A DNA stretch of 64,000 nt from Rhodopseudomonas sp. P2A-2r (GCF_026015985.1 NZ_CP110389.1:992001-1056000); one strand, 5' to 3'; positions 18,942 to 29,951 are shown, counted from the first letter of the stretch. A program made the numbers and translations. Notes: generated by a model not told the origin, from the letters alone.

Positions 18942-20498
18942 ATGCGACGCATTGGAATCGACGTCGGCGGCACCAACACCGACGCCGTGCTGCTGGACGG
19001 CGACAAGGTCATTTTTGCCTGCAAGCGCCCGACCACCCTGGATGTCACTTCCGGCATTCTCGACGCGCTGAAGGCGCTGCGCGCCGATCCGGTGACGCGC
19101 GGCCCGGTGGATTCGGTGGTGATCGGCACTACGCATTTCATCAACGCCGTGGTGCAGCGCAAGCACCTGATGAAGGTGGCTGCGATCCGCATCGGCATGC
19201 CGGTCAGCGCGTCACTGCCGCCATTCTGCGACTGGCCCACGGACCTCGCCGAAAAGGTGCACGGCGAGACCTTCATGCTCGAAGGCGGCCACGATTTTGA
19301 CGGCCGCCCGATTATGCCGTTCGATACGTCGGCGATGCGCAGCGCCGCGCGAAAAATCCGCGATGCCGGACTGCGTTCGGTAGCCGTGTCGTCGATCTTC
19401 TCGCCGCTCGATCCGAGCTGTGAAGTGGCGGCACGCGATATCCTGCAGGAGGTCTGTCCGGATGTGGCGGTCACCATGTCGCACGATCTGGGACGCATCG
19501 GCCTGCTGGAGCGCGAGAATGCCGCGCTGCTCAACGCCGTGCTGCACGACCTCGCGGTCGAGACCGTTGCCGCGTTTCGCAAGGCGATTGCCGAGAGCGG
19601 CATCGACGCGCCGCTGTTCCTGACCCAGAACGACGGCACGGTGATGCAGGCCGAGACCGCCATCGCCTTTCCCGTGATGAGCTTTGCGTCCGGCGCCACC
19701 AACTCGATGCGTGGCGCGGCACATCTGTCCGGCCGCGAGGATGCCATGGTGGTCGATGTCGGCGGTACCACCAGCGATATCGGCCAGCTGCGCCACGGCT
19801 TTCCGCGCGAGGCCAATGCGGTGGTCGAGGTCGGCGGCGTGCGCACCCTGTTCCGGATGCCCGACCTGCTGTCCATCGGGCTCGGCGGCGGCAGCCATGT
19901 CGATGCGACCTCGGCAAAAGTCGGCCCGCTCAGCGTCGGCTATCGCCTGACCGAAGACGCGCTGGTGTTCGGCGGCAAGCAATTGACCGCGACGGATATC
20001 GCGGTCGCCGCCGGCCTGCTGGATATCGGTGACCGCTCGCGCGTCGCGTCGATTTCAAAGGAGCTGATCGACGCGTCGCTGGCTGACGCCAGGCGCCTGC
20101 TGGAAGAAAACATCGACCGCATGAAGACCGAGGCGGCCGATGCGCCGCTGGTGGCGGTGGGCGGCGGCGCCTTCCTGGTGCCGGACCAATTGGCCGGTGT
20201 TTCGGAAATCATCCGGGTGCCGTTCGGCGATTGCGCCAATGCCGTCGGTGCAGCGATTGCGCGCGTCAGCGGCGAGGCCGACCAAGTGTTCCGCGAACTC
20301 AGCCGCGACGACGCGATCGCCGCAGCGCTGCAGATCGCCGAAGCCAAGGCGGTTGCCGCCGGCGCCGATCCCGCGAGCCTGAAGACCATCGAGGTCGAGG
20401 ATATGCCGATCGCCTATCTGCCGGGAAATTCGCTGCGCGTCCGCGTCCGCGTCGCCGGCGCGTTGGCCGGCGTCGCGGCGAAGCGCGAGGTGGCGTAA
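18942..20498 (+). CDS. hydantoinase/oxoprolinase family protein (HyuA-like)
   Basis: A 518-residue ATP-dependent ring-opening enzyme of the hydantoinase A/5-oxoprolinase family. The N-terminal actin-like phosphate motif RIGIDVGGTNTDAVLLDG and the second one MVVDVGGTTSDIGQLRHG (near residues 268-285) are intact, as is TTHFINAVVQR. The ATG at 18942 follows GCAGGAG and leaves a 4-base gap to DUF917. No separate HyuB partner is present, so the DUF917 protein may replace it. It is the last gene of the IclR operon and ends 7 bases from a convergent racemase-like gene. Confidence 0.9.
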   Translation: MRRIGIDVGGTNTDAVLLDGDKVIFACKRPTTLDVTSGILDALKALRADPVTRGPVDSVVIGTTHFINAVVQRKHLMKVAAIRIGMPVSASLPPFCDWPTDLAEKVHGETFMLEGGHDFDGRPIMPFDTSAMRSAARKIRDAGLRSVAVSSIFSPLDPSCEVAARDILQEVCPDVAVTMSHDLGRIGLLERENAALLNAVLHDLAVETVAAFRKAIAESGIDAPLFLTQNDGTVMQAETAIAFPVMSFASGATNSMRGAAHLSGREDAMVVDVGGTTSDIGQLRHGFPREANAVVEVGGVRTLFRMPDLLSIGLGGGSHVDATSAKVGPLSVGYRLTEDALVFGGKQLTATDIAVAAGLLDIGDRSRVASISKELIDASLADARRLLEENIDRMKTEAADAPLVAVGGGAFLVPDQLAGVSEIIRVPFGDCANAVGAAIARVSGEADQVFRELSRDDAIAAALQIAEAKAVAAGADPASLKTIEVEDMPIAYLPGNSLRVRVRVAGALAGVAAKREVA

Positions 20499-20505
20499 CG
20501 AGGGC

Positions 20506-21144
20506 TCAGCCGAGCAGCGAGCGCAGCCGTTTCACCGCACTGTCGGGCGTTGTCAGCACAGGGAGGCCGCTGGCGGCCGCAACCGCTGGCGCCGCTCGTG
20601 CGAGGCTGAACTGGGCCAGGGCGATCACCTTGCACTGCTGCAGGCCGGAAGCGGCCTGCGCCGCCAGTTGGTCGTGGCGCGCGGTGTCGCCGGCATTCAG
20701 GGCGGCGAGGGCGCCTTCGGCCAGTTGCGGCACGATCTCGATGGCCGGCGCGATGGCGGTGAATTCGGCGGGCATGGTGTCGAGGGTGGGGCCGAAGGTG
20801 GCGAGCAGGCCGATCGGTCCGCCGCTGGCGATCGCCTCATCGATCATGGCTTCGTTCGGCGTCAGCACCGGTAGCGGCGTCAGCGCGGCCTTGCAGGCTT
20901 CGATGCACGGGCCGAAGGCCGAGCAGGTGAACAGGATTCCATTGGCGCCGTTATCCACGGCATAGCGCGCCAGCAGCAGGAAGCGCTCGGTCATGGCCGG
21001 CGTGAGTTGCCCGGCGCGCGCGAGGTCGGCGGACAGGCTGTCGTCGAAAATATTGACGAGATCCGCCTCCGGCCACAGCCGTCCGAACGCCTCCGCAGCA
21101 GGATCGATCGAATGCCGAAGCGCGTGGATCAGGGCGATGCGCAT
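20506..21144 (-). CDS. Asp/Glu racemase family protein
   Basis: A 212-residue protein of the aspartate/glutamate/hydantoin racemase superfamily. The first catalytic cysteine motif is present (ILFTCSAFGPC, near residue 75). At the place of the second one, VIALAQFSLA, there is no cysteine. Two-cysteine racemases need both, so this may be a one-cysteine lyase or decarboxylase-like relative. It is the last gene on the minus strand after the oligopeptide transporter (95-base gap), so it may act on imported D-amino acids or amides. Confidence 0.75.
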   Translation of the reverse strand: MRIALIHALRHSIDPAAEAFGRLWPEADLVNIFDDSLSADLARAGQLTPAMTERFLLLARYAVDNGANGILFTCSAFGPCIEACKAALTPLPVLTPNEAMIDEAIASGGPIGLLATFGPTLDTMPAEFTAIAPAIEIVPQLAEGALAALNAGDTARHDQLAAQAASGLQQCKVIALAQFSLARAAPAVAAASGLPVLTTPDSAVKRLRSLLG

Positions 21145-21239
21145 GGATGCTCCAAATCAGGACGATGCCGCGACGATGCGGGCTTTCAAACTGCAATGGG
21201 CAAAAAATTCGCAAAGGCAATGGATTCTTCGCCGACGCC

Positions 21240-22219
21240 CTACGCCAGATGGCAGGCCACGAAATGCCCGTCGCTGCCCTGTTTGGTTTCCGGCACGATC
21301 TGCGAACACATCGGCACGGCGATGGGGCAGCGGGTGTGGAAATGACAGCCCGTCGGCGGATTCATCGGGCTCGGCACGTCGCCCTGCAGCCGGATCCGCT
21401 TGCGCTTGGCCTTGGGGTCCGGCACCGGCACGGCGGAGAGCAGCGCCTGCGTGTAGGGATGCTGCGGATTGCGATAGAGGTCGCTGGATTTTGCGAGTTC
21501 GACGATGCGGCCGAGATACATCACCGCCACGCGGTCGGAGATGTGTTCCACCACTGACAGATCGTGCGCCACGAACAGGAACGTCAGGTTCAGCTCGGCC
21601 TGCAGATCTTCCAGCAGGTTGATCACCTGCGCCTGGATGGAGACGTCGAGCGCCGACACCGGTTCGTCGCAGACGATAAATTCGGGCTCGACCGCGAGTG
21701 CACGCGCAATGACGATGCGCTGGCGCTGGCCGCCGGAGAATTCATGCGGGTAGCGGCGCATCTGGTCGCCCTTCAGCCCGACCTTGACCAGCAGGCTCGC
21801 CACGCGATCCTCGCGCTCGCTGGCGAAGCCGCCGAGATTGTGGATGGTCAGCGCCTCGCCGATGATCGCGCCCACGGTCATGCGCGGATTGAGCGAAGCG
21901 AAGGGATCCTGGAACACGAGCTGCATTTTTCGCCTGAGAGCGCGCAGCTCGCTGCCGCCGAGCGCCAGCACGTCCCGGCCGGCGAATTCGACGTCGCCTG
22001 CGGTCGGCTCGATCAGGCGCAGCACGCAGCGGCCTGTGGTGGATTTTCCGCAGCCGGATTCGCCGACCAGTCCCAGCGTCTCGCCGCGATGGACGGTGAA
22101 CGACACGTCGTCGATGGCGTGAACGCGCCCGACCTCGCGCGACAGCAAGCCGCCATGGACAGGAAAATATTTCTTGAGATTGGTGACGCGCACCAGCGGT
22201 TCGGTCATGAGAGGCTCGC

Positions 22220-22223
<4 letters not shown>
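21240..22223 (-). CDS. oligopeptide/dipeptide ABC transporter ATP-binding protein (DppF/OppF type)
   Basis: A 327-residue ATPase. Walker [10 protein letters not shown], signature FSGGQRQRI, Walker [13 protein letters not shown] and the H-loop [10 protein letters not shown] are intact. The C-terminal oligopeptide-binding extension ([11 protein letters not shown]) has the cysteines typical of the family. The ATG at 22223 overlaps the stop of the upstream ATPase by four bases. It forms a heterodimer with the product of 22220-23200 to power the importer encoded at 23200-26861. Confidence 0.93.
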
Positions 22224-23199
<976 letters not shown>

Positions 23200-23200
<1 letters not shown>

Positions 23201-24117
23201 CAGATCACCCGCCGCGCATCGAGGGCGTCGCGCAGCCCGTCGCCGATGAAGTTGACGGCGACCACGGCGATGAAGATCGCTGCGCCGGGAAACAGTGCCC
23301 AGTGCGCGGCGATGTCGAGATAGTCCTTGGCGTCGTACAGGATGCGGCCCCAGGTCGGGGTGTCCGGCGGAAAGCCGAGGCCGAGAAACGACAGCGTCGA
23401 CTCGGCGATGATGGCGGCGGCGACGTCGATGGTGCCGGCGATGATCACCGGCCCCAGCGCGTTGGGCAATATGTGGCGGATCACCTGGCGCGCGCGGCTG
23501 GCGCCGAGGGCGCGGGCGGCCTCGACGAATTCCTTTTCGCGCAGCGACAGAAATTGCGCGCGGACCAGCCGCGCCACCGGCATCCAGCGCAGCCCGCCGA
23601 TGACGACAACGATCAGGATGAAGATGCCGCCCTCGGGGCCGAACGCCGCCTTCAGCCCGTCGCGGAACAGATAGATCAGCAGCAGCAGCAGCGGCAGTTG
23701 CGGCAGTGCCAGAAAGAGGTCCGTGAGCCACATCAGGAAATGGCCGAGCGCGCCGCGCGACATACCGGCGAGCGCGCCGATCAGCGTGCCGACCAGCACC
23801 GAGACCACCATCGCCGCGAAGCCAACGGCAAGCGAGATGCGCCCGCCGGAGATCATGCGGGCCAGAATATCCTGGCCGAGATCGTCGGTGCCGAGCGGGT
23901 GCGCGAGCGACGGGCCTTCCAGGCGCGCGGTGAAATCGATCTCGTTGATCCCCACGCGCCACAAGTACGGGCCCAGCACCACCGCCAGAACCAGAACCAG
24001 CAGCAGCACCGCGCTGACCACGGCGAGCTTGTGGCGGCGATAGCGCAGCCAGGTCTCGCGCAGCGGCGAATAGCTGCGCCGCTCAGCGGAGCGAGATGCG
24101 AGGGTCAAGCCAGCCAT
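23200..24117 (-). CDS. ABC transporter permease (DppC-like)
   Basis: A 305-residue inner-membrane permease. A cytoplasmic N-terminus ([20 protein letters not shown]) leads into the first helix, and the family motif [17 protein letters not shown] follows. The EAA loop [23 protein letters not shown] contacts the ATPases. The ATG at 24117 overlaps the end of DppB by 35 bases; a longer in-frame start would overlap more and lacks the family N-terminus. Confidence 0.9.
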
Positions 24118-25042
24118 ACAGAACGTCCGCGATGAGGTTGAAGAGCACGACAAGACAAGCGAAGACAAAGGTCACGGCCATCACCACCGGCGTATCGTTG
24201 GCGAGGATCGAGGAAATCAGCAGCGAGCCGATGCCGGGGATGCGGAAGATCTGCTCGGTGACGATGGCGCCGCCGAACACCGCGGGGATCTGCAACGCGA
24301 TCAGGGTGACCACCGGGATCATCGCATTGCGCATCACATGCTTGACGATGACTCGCCGCTGGCCGATGCCCTTGGCCTTTGCGGTGGTGACGTAATCGAG
24401 GCGGATCACGTCGAGCATGGCCGAGCGGACGAAACGCGTCATCGACGCCGCCTGAAACAGGCCGAGCACCATCACCGGCATGATGGCTTGCCGGATCTGT
24501 TCGCCGACCCAATGGATGCCGGTCGCCTTGATGTCGGTCGAATAGACGAAGGGCAGCCAGTCCAGCTTCACCGAAAACACCAGGATGAACAGGATTCCGG
24601 TGAAGAAGGTCGGCAGCGAGAAGCCGATGAAGGCCAGCGTGTTGGCGACCTGGTCGAACACCGAATAGGGCCTTGTGGCGGCATAGACGCCGACCGGAAT
24701 CGCAATCAGCAGCGCCAGCACCTGCGACGAGCCGATCACGTAGAGTGTGGTGGACAGTCGTTGGAGGATCAGCGTGTCGACGTTCATCCGGCTGACAAAG
24801 GAAAAGCCCCAGTCGCCGTGCACCATGGCCACCAGCCAGTGCACGTAGCGCAGGTAGATCGGATCGTCGAGGCCGAATTTCATCCGCAGCGCCTCGCGGA
24901 CTTCGGGCGGCACGTTGGGATTGGTGGCGAGTTCGGAAAACGGATCGCCCGGCGCCAGCGCCAGCACGATGAACAGGATCAGCGAGATTCCGAGCAGGCT
25001 CGGAATGGCGATCAGCAGGCGGCGCAGGATGTACTGGCTCAT
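24083..25042 (-). CDS. ABC transporter permease (DppB-like)
   Basis: A 319-residue permease with six predicted helices. It begins MSQYILRRLLIAIPSLLGIS, the standard DppB N-terminus, and carries LAPGDPF, SLPTFFTGILFI and the EAA loop YVTTAKAKGIGQRRVIVKHVMRN. It lies 25 bases after the binding protein. With DppC it forms the membrane channel of the peptide importer. Confidence 0.93.
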   Translation of the reverse strand: MSQYILRRLLIAIPSLLGISLILFIVLALAPGDPFSELATNPNVPPEVREALRMKFGLDDPIYLRYVHWLVAMVHGDWGFSFVSRMNVDTLILQRLSTTLYVIGSSQVLALLIAIPVGVYAATRPYSVFDQVANTLAFIGFSLPTFFTGILFILVFSVKLDWLPFVYSTDIKATGIHWVGEQIRQAIMPVMVLGLFQAASMTRFVRSAMLDVIRLDYVTTAKAKGIGQRRVIVKHVMRNAMIPVVTLIALQIPAVFGGAIVTEQIFRIPGIGSLLISSILANDTPVVMAVTFVFACLVVLFNLIADVLYGWLDPRISLR

Positions 25043-25067
25043 GACGGAAGCCGTCTGTCCGCTGTCC

Positions 25068-26861
25068 TCACGCCTCCCTGTACCATTCGTGCAGGTTGTC
25101 GGTTTCGTTGGCCCAGCCGGACAGCACCGGGCGCAGCGTGTTGGCCGCGGCCTCCACTTTCAAGCGATGCATCGCCGGGATGAACACGGTGTCCTCCCAC
25201 ATGATGTCGTTGGCCTTGATGTAGAAGGCCGCGCGCTTGACGGGATCGATCTCGCCCTCGGCCGCGTCGATCGCGGCGTCATAGTCCTTGTTGACCCAGC
25301 GCGGGAAGTTCAGGCCCTGCCACTTGTTCGCCTTGGTCGCCACGTTGCTGGAATGATAGCGGCGCATGTGCTGGGCGGGGTCGGGCTGGCTCATGGGGAT
25401 CTGGAACATTTCGAGGTCGGCGTAGAAATGCGGATAGGTGTCCGGATTGCCGACGTCCGAGGAAAAGAAGATCGATGCCACCACCGATTTCAGCTCCATC
25501 TCGATGCCGGCCTTCTGGCAGGCCTGCTTGACGATGGCCTGGGTCTTCTGGCGCGGGCCGTTGATGGCGGTCTGGAACAGCAGTTTCATCCGCTTGCCAT
25601 CCTTGGCGCGGATGCCGTCCGCGCCCGGCTTCCAGCCGGCGTCGTCGAGCAGCTTGATGGCCTTCTCGATGCTGAATTCCCAGCTGGTGTTCTTGGATAC
25701 GAATTTCTCGGGTCCGTTGAGGAAGTTGGCGGTGGTGCGGCCGGCGCGGCCGTAGATCACGCTCTTGATGGCATTGCGGTCGATCAGCAGCGCCAGCGCC
25801 TTGCGGACCGCGGGATCGGAGAACAGCGGATGCTTGGTCTTCATGGAGGAGCGTTCGCCGTCGACCTCGGTGTTCGGGTCGGTGAAATTGAGGGCGATGA
25901 ATTCGGTGTCGCCGCCGACAGCATAGACCGCCTTGCCCTTGCCGCCCTTTTCCAGGCGCAGCAGGATTTCGTCTTCCACCTGGATGTTCCAGGCAAAGTC
26001 ATACTCGCCAGTCTGGATCACGGCGCGCGCCGCCGAGACGGCATCGCCGCCACCCTTCATCTCGATGCTGTCGAAGTGCGGGCGGTTGGGTATGTGGTAA
26101 TCGAGGTTGATCTCGCCGCGGATGAAATCGCCCGGCTTGAACTCGACGAATTTATAGGCGCTGGTGCCGACCGGCTTGAGGTTGGTCGGGGCGTCGCGCG
26201 ACTTGTCGCCGGTGTAATCCTGGAACAGATGCTTGGGGATGATGGCGCCGGGCGCGCCGACAAAGGCATCGGCCCAGAACGGCGTCGGCTTCTTGAAGGA
26301 GATCTTCACCGTGAGATCGTCGATCTTTTCGACGGTGATGTCGCGATGTGCGGCGATGGTGACCGTCGCAGTCGCCGGGTTTTTGGCATATTCCCAGTTG
26401 AACACCACGTCGTCGGCGGAGAACGGCTTGCCGTCGTGCCATTTGACGCCGGGCTTCAGTTTCCAGGTCACCGACTTGGCATCGGCGGCGAGGCCGCCAT
26501 TCTGCAGCGAGGGAATTTCGGCGGCGAGCACCGGGCTGAGATTGCCGTCGGCGTCCCAGCAGGCCAGCGGTTCGTAGAACAGCCGCGAGCCGTCCTGGTC
26601 CTTGGTGCCGGTGGCAAAGTGCGGATTGAGCAGCGTCGGGCCCTGCCACCACAGCAGCTTCAGCGGGCCGCCGCCGCCGCGCTTGGTCGGCTTGTAGGTG
26701 GACGGCGTCTGCGCCATGGCCACGCCGCCGACCGCGAGCAGTTGCGTCGCCATCGGCGCGGTGAGGCCCAGCGCGATCATGCGTTGAATGAAGCCGCGGC
26801 GATCCATGCGACCGTTTTTGACGCCATCGATCATCGTTTGCAGTTCGGTGCCCAGCTTCAT
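25068..26861 (-). CDS. peptide ABC transporter substrate-binding protein (SBP family 5)
   Basis: A 597-residue periplasmic binding protein, first gene of the oligopeptide importer operon. The start at 26861 gives MKLGTELQ..., a twin-arginine-like signal (MDRRGFIQRMIALGLTAP, cleavage near AMAQT) and the family-5 sequence VTWKLKPGVKWHDGKPFSADDVVFNW. The N-terminal 20 residues before the RR motif are longer than usual. Its true ligand (peptide, opine or amide) is not readable; the neighbouring M20 hydrolase and racemase-like protein suggest modified or D-amino acid peptides. Confidence 0.92.
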   Translation of the reverse strand: MKLGTELQTMIDGVKNGRMDRRGFIQRMIALGLTAPMATQLLAVGGVAMAQTPSTYKPTKRGGGGPLKLLWWQGPTLLNPHFATGTKDQDGSRLFYEPLACWDADGNLSPVLAAEIPSLQNGGLAADAKSVTWKLKPGVKWHDGKPFSADDVVFNWEYAKNPATATVTIAAHRDITVEKIDDLTVKISFKKPTPFWADAFVGAPGAIIPKHLFQDYTGDKSRDAPTNLKPVGTSAYKFVEFKPGDFIRGEINLDYHIPNRPHFDSIEMKGGGDAVSAARAVIQTGEYDFAWNIQVEDEILLRLEKGGKGKAVYAVGGDTEFIALNFTDPNTEVDGERSSMKTKHPLFSDPAVRKALALLIDRNAIKSVIYGRAGRTTANFLNGPEKFVSKNTSWEFSIEKAIKLLDDAGWKPGADGIRAKDGKRMKLLFQTAINGPRQKTQAIVKQACQKAGIEMELKSVVASIFFSSDVGNPDTYPHFYADLEMFQIPMSQPDPAQHMRRYHSSNVATKANKWQGLNFPRWVNKDYDAAIDAAEGEIDPVKRAAFYIKANDIMWEDTVFIPAMHRLKVEAAANTLRPVLSGWANETDNLHEWYREA

Positions 26862-26924
26862 CGTCCACTCGTTCGGTTGGCGTGATCGCGGGTCGCCCCG
26901 CCGCATAGTCCAGGGACGTAAGAT

Positions 26925-26941
26925 GGCACACCGAACGTGCC
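26925..26941. promoter_or_regulatory. palindrome upstream of the peptide importer operon
   Basis: GGCAC-ACCGAAC-GTGCC is a 5-7-5 inverted repeat 64 bases upstream of the binding-protein ATG. It could be a repressor or activator site, but no local regulator of this operon is evident. Confidence 0.3.
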
Positions 26942-27119
26942 GCAAGTCAACGTCATGCGGGGTGGCGTCGCGGATCGATTGGCCGTTGCTTGGGCAGATT
27001 TCTACTGCGGCGCACAACGCTTCGGCAAACCGAAGGTATCGCTCTGCCAAAACGTGGGCGCGGCTGCCCCAGCGTGCAAAAAATTTGTTCGCTGGGACAC
27101 GATTATCGGACGCTTCGGA

Positions 27120-28538
27120 TCACGCCAATGACATGCGCAGCGGCGGCGCAACATCGCCTGGCAGCGGACTCACATAGGGCGTGCGGGCGGTGCGCCGGTC
27201 GAGGTCGGCCTTGGCGGCGGCGATCAGGTCCGGTTCGATCAGCGCCTTGACGCCGAGGCCCGCCATCGCCTTGGCGGCCTGCACCATGGCCTTGTGGGCG
27301 TGCGAGCTCTTGCCTTGCGCCACCACCTGCCAGGTGTGCAGCGGCGTGCCGATGGCGATCGAGGGCGCATGGACCTGGACGGTGGGGACCACCCAGCTGA
27401 CGTCGCCGACATCGGTGGAGCCGACCAGCGGATTGCGCTTGGCGTCGAACGGCACCAGGAAATCCGCCAGCGGCTTGTCGGTCGGATCCATGCCGATGGT
27501 GTAGTAGACCGAGTCGATGTCCTTCTCGGTCAGCGTGGCCTGGATCTGCGACGCGAAGCTCCTGTCGTCGTCGTCGAAATGCGGCGGGCCGAGGTCTTCC
27601 ATGACCTTGAACAGCGCCTCTTCCAGCGGCGTATTGGCCAGCGTGTTGGAGACGGCGGAAACGATCTGCATCTTCACGGTGGTTTCGGTCATCAGCGCCG
27701 CGCCCTCCGCGATCTTCTGCACGCGCCCGACCAGTTCGGTCATGCCGGGCAGGTCGCGGGCGCGAATCGAATAGCGCACGCGGGCATGGGCCTGCACCAC
27801 GTTGGGCGCGATGCCGCCGGTGTCGAGCACCGCATAGTGGACGCGGGCGTCGCTGGGCATGTGCTCGCGCATGTAGTTGACGCCGACATTCATCAGCTCC
27901 ACGGCATCGAGCGCGCTGCGGCCCAGATGCGGCGACGCGGCGGCATGGGACGTCCGCCCGGTGAAGTTGAAATCGGCGCGCGTGTTGGCCAGCGAGGGCG
28001 TCACCGCCACTTCCCAGAAACTGGAGGGGTGCCAGGTGACGGCGATGTCCACGTCGTCGAAATCGCCGGAGCGCACCATGAAAGCCTTGGCAGCGCCGCC
28101 CTCTTCCGCCGGGCAGCCGTAATAGCGCACCCGCCCGGGCACCTTGTGGGTGGCCAGCCAGTCCTTCACCGCCGTGGCGGCGAGCAGGGCGGCCGATCCA
28201 AGCAGGTTGTGGCCGCAGCCATGGCCATGGCCGCCGGCCTCGATCGGGCGGGGCTCGGCTATGCCTGCTTCCTGGCTCAATCCGGGCAGGGCATCGTATT
28301 CGCCGAGAAAGGCGATGACGGGACCTCCCTCGCCCCATTCGCCCATCAGCGCGGTGGGGATGCCGGCGAGGTTCTCGGTGATGCGGAAACCCTGATGCTG
28401 CAGCTCGGCCAGATGTTCGGCGCAGGAGCGCGCTTCGGTGTAGCAGACCTCCGGCATCGCCCAGACCCGATCGCTCAGCGCGACGAAACGCGGCTTGATG
28501 GCGTCAACGTGACGCCAGATGTCAGTGCGGTTGTCCAT
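27120..28538 (-). CDS. M20-family amidohydrolase (aminobenzoyl-glutamate hydrolase-like)
   Basis: A 472-residue metallopeptidase-fold hydrolase. Metal ligands are in GHGHGCGHN (residues about 102-110) and PAEEGGAAKAF (about 145), and a dimerisation domain lies in the middle. The pattern resembles AbgB-type hydrolases that cleave acyl-amino acids or p-aminobenzoyl-glutamate. The ATG at 28538 is chosen over a 34-codon in-frame extension with no ribosome site. It is upstream of the oligopeptide importer on the same strand with a gap of about 260 bases, so co-regulation is likely but not certain. Confidence 0.87.
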   Translation of the reverse strand: MDNRTDIWRHVDAIKPRFVALSDRVWAMPEVCYTEARSCAEHLAELQHQGFRITENLAGIPTALMGEWGEGGPVIAFLGEYDALPGLSQEAGIAEPRPIEAGGHGHGCGHNLLGSAALLAATAVKDWLATHKVPGRVRYYGCPAEEGGAAKAFMVRSGDFDDVDIAVTWHPSSFWEVAVTPSLANTRADFNFTGRTSHAAASPHLGRSALDAVELMNVGVNYMREHMPSDARVHYAVLDTGGIAPNVVQAHARVRYSIRARDLPGMTELVGRVQKIAEGAALMTETTVKMQIVSAVSNTLANTPLEEALFKVMEDLGPPHFDDDDRSFASQIQATLTEKDIDSVYYTIGMDPTDKPLADFLVPFDAKRNPLVGSTDVGDVSWVVPTVQVHAPSIAIGTPLHTWQVVAQGKSSHAHKAMVQAAKAMAGLGVKALIEPDLIAAAKADLDRRTARTPYVSPLPGDVAPPLRMSLA

Positions 28539-28718
28539 CTGCAGGATCCTGATCGAGTTCGAGAGTGAAATGGCTAGCAGCTTCGCCGCACCGCGCCTAG
28601 CACCGCTCCGGCACACCTGCCGTGCCCCCGGGCCATACATGCAAACCGTGGACCGCTCGATGATCCCACGCGGCGGCAGCTGCGCGGCTTCCCGGATGGC
28701 GGCTTTGTTGTCGTCGGC

Positions 28719-29951
28719 CTATCCCGCCAGCAGCCGCCGGCAGGCGTCGACATAGACCTGTGCGCCGGTGACAATGTCGGCGTCAGCGGTGTTTTCGGTC
28801 CAGTGATGGCTGACGCCGCCGATCGACGGCACGAACAGCATGCCGGCCGGCATGATCGTCGCCAGCACCTGCGCATCGTGTCCGGCGCCGCTCGGCATGC
28901 GCAGCGAACGGCCGCCGGCAACGGCGGCGCTCGCCGCCTCGATGGCCTCCTGGATCTTGCCATCCATCATGGCGGGTGCGCCAACGCGCAGCCGTTCGAC
29001 GGTGACGCGGCAGCGCCCCTGCGCCGTAGCCTCGTCCGCCATGCCCCGCAGCAGCTCCTCGAGCCGTGCGATCACGGACGGATCGTCGTCGCGAATCTGG
29101 AACAGCATCTCGGCATGGCCGGGGATGATGCTCGGCGCGCCCGGATCCAGCGTGATGCGGCCGGTGGTCCATACGGTGCGCGGCCCGCACATCGCCGGAA
29201 ATCGTTCGTCGATGGCCACGCAGAACCGCGCCAGCGCCAGTCCGGCATCCTTGCGCACCGCCATGCGGGTGGTGCCGGCATGGTTCTGTTCGCCGGTGAA
29301 ATCGATCCGGTATTGCCAGATGCCGACGATGGAGGTGACGACGCCGATGGCAAGACGGCCATCCTCCAGCGTCTGGCCCTGTTCGATATGCGCTTCGAGA
29401 TAGCCGATATGCCGCGCGGGCTCGGCGGTGATGCGTGGGCGGCCGGCGAGCCCGGCGTCGCGCAGCGCGTCGCGCAGGGCACGGCCGCTCGAGCGGTCGC
29501 GCGCGGCGTCGATATCCGCCTCGGTGACGTCGCCGACAAAAGAACGGCTGCCGAGGAAGCTGCCGAAATGGCCTTCCTCGTCGCACCAGGCCGCGACTTC
29601 GACTGCGCCGTTCAAATCCGGGTTGGGATTGATGACGCGCGCCGCCTCCAGCGCATAGATTACGCCGAGCGGCCCATCGAGCCAGCCGGCATAGTTCTGG
29701 CTTTCCAGATGCGATCCCGCCAGCAGCTTCGGACCGGCCTTGCTGCTGATGCCCAGCACGTTGCCGATGCCGTCGATGGTGGCCGTCAACCCGGCCTCGA
29801 GAAGTCGCGCCGCGAGCCAGTGCAGCGATTGCACATGCGGCTCGGAGAAAGTCGGCTTGTGCACGCCGGTCTTGTAGGCGCCGATGGCGCGCAGCGCGTT
29901 GAGGTCGGCGAGAACCCGGGCGCCGTCAACGGACAAATGATGGTCAGGCAT
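28719..29951 (-). CDS. Zn-dependent N-carbamoyl-L-amino-acid hydrolase family protein (HyuC/AllC-like)
   Basis: A 410-residue M20-family enzyme. Metal-binding motifs include GSHLESQNYAG, AWCDEEGHFGS and LEAHIEQG, as in allantoate amidohydrolases and L-N-carbamoylases; PSGAGHDAQVLA near the C-terminus is also conserved. These enzymes release the N-carbamoyl group of amino acids, and some accept N-formyl amino acids. Its start overlaps the end of the ABC ATPase gene by 8 bases, so it is in the importer operon that follows hutC. It could therefore act on N-carbamoyl- or N-formyl-glutamate (inference). Confidence 0.88.
   Translation of the reverse strand: MPDHHLSVDGARVLADLNALRAIGAYKTGVHKPTFSEPHVQSLHWLAARLLEAGLTATIDGIGNVLGISSKAGPKLLAGSHLESQNYAGWLDGPLGVIYALEAARVINPNPDLNGAVEVAAWCDEEGHFGSFLGSRSFVGDVTEADIDAARDRSSGRALRDALRDAGLAGRPRITAEPARHIGYLEAHIEQGQTLEDGRLAIGVVTSIVGIWQYRIDFTGEQNHAGTTRMAVRKDAGLALARFCVAIDERFPAMCGPRTVWTTGRITLDPGAPSIIPGHAEMLFQIRDDDPSVIARLEELLRGMADEATAQGRCRVTVERLRVGAPAMMDGKIQEAIEAASAAVAGGRSLRMPSGAGHDAQVLATIMPAGMLFVPSIGGVSHHWTENTADADIVTGAQVYVDACRRLLAG

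Noticed and set aside
17765..19876. 703-residue minus-strand frame opposite DUF917 and hydantoinase genes
   Set aside because: It spans two well-defined plus-strand genes and has no motifs.
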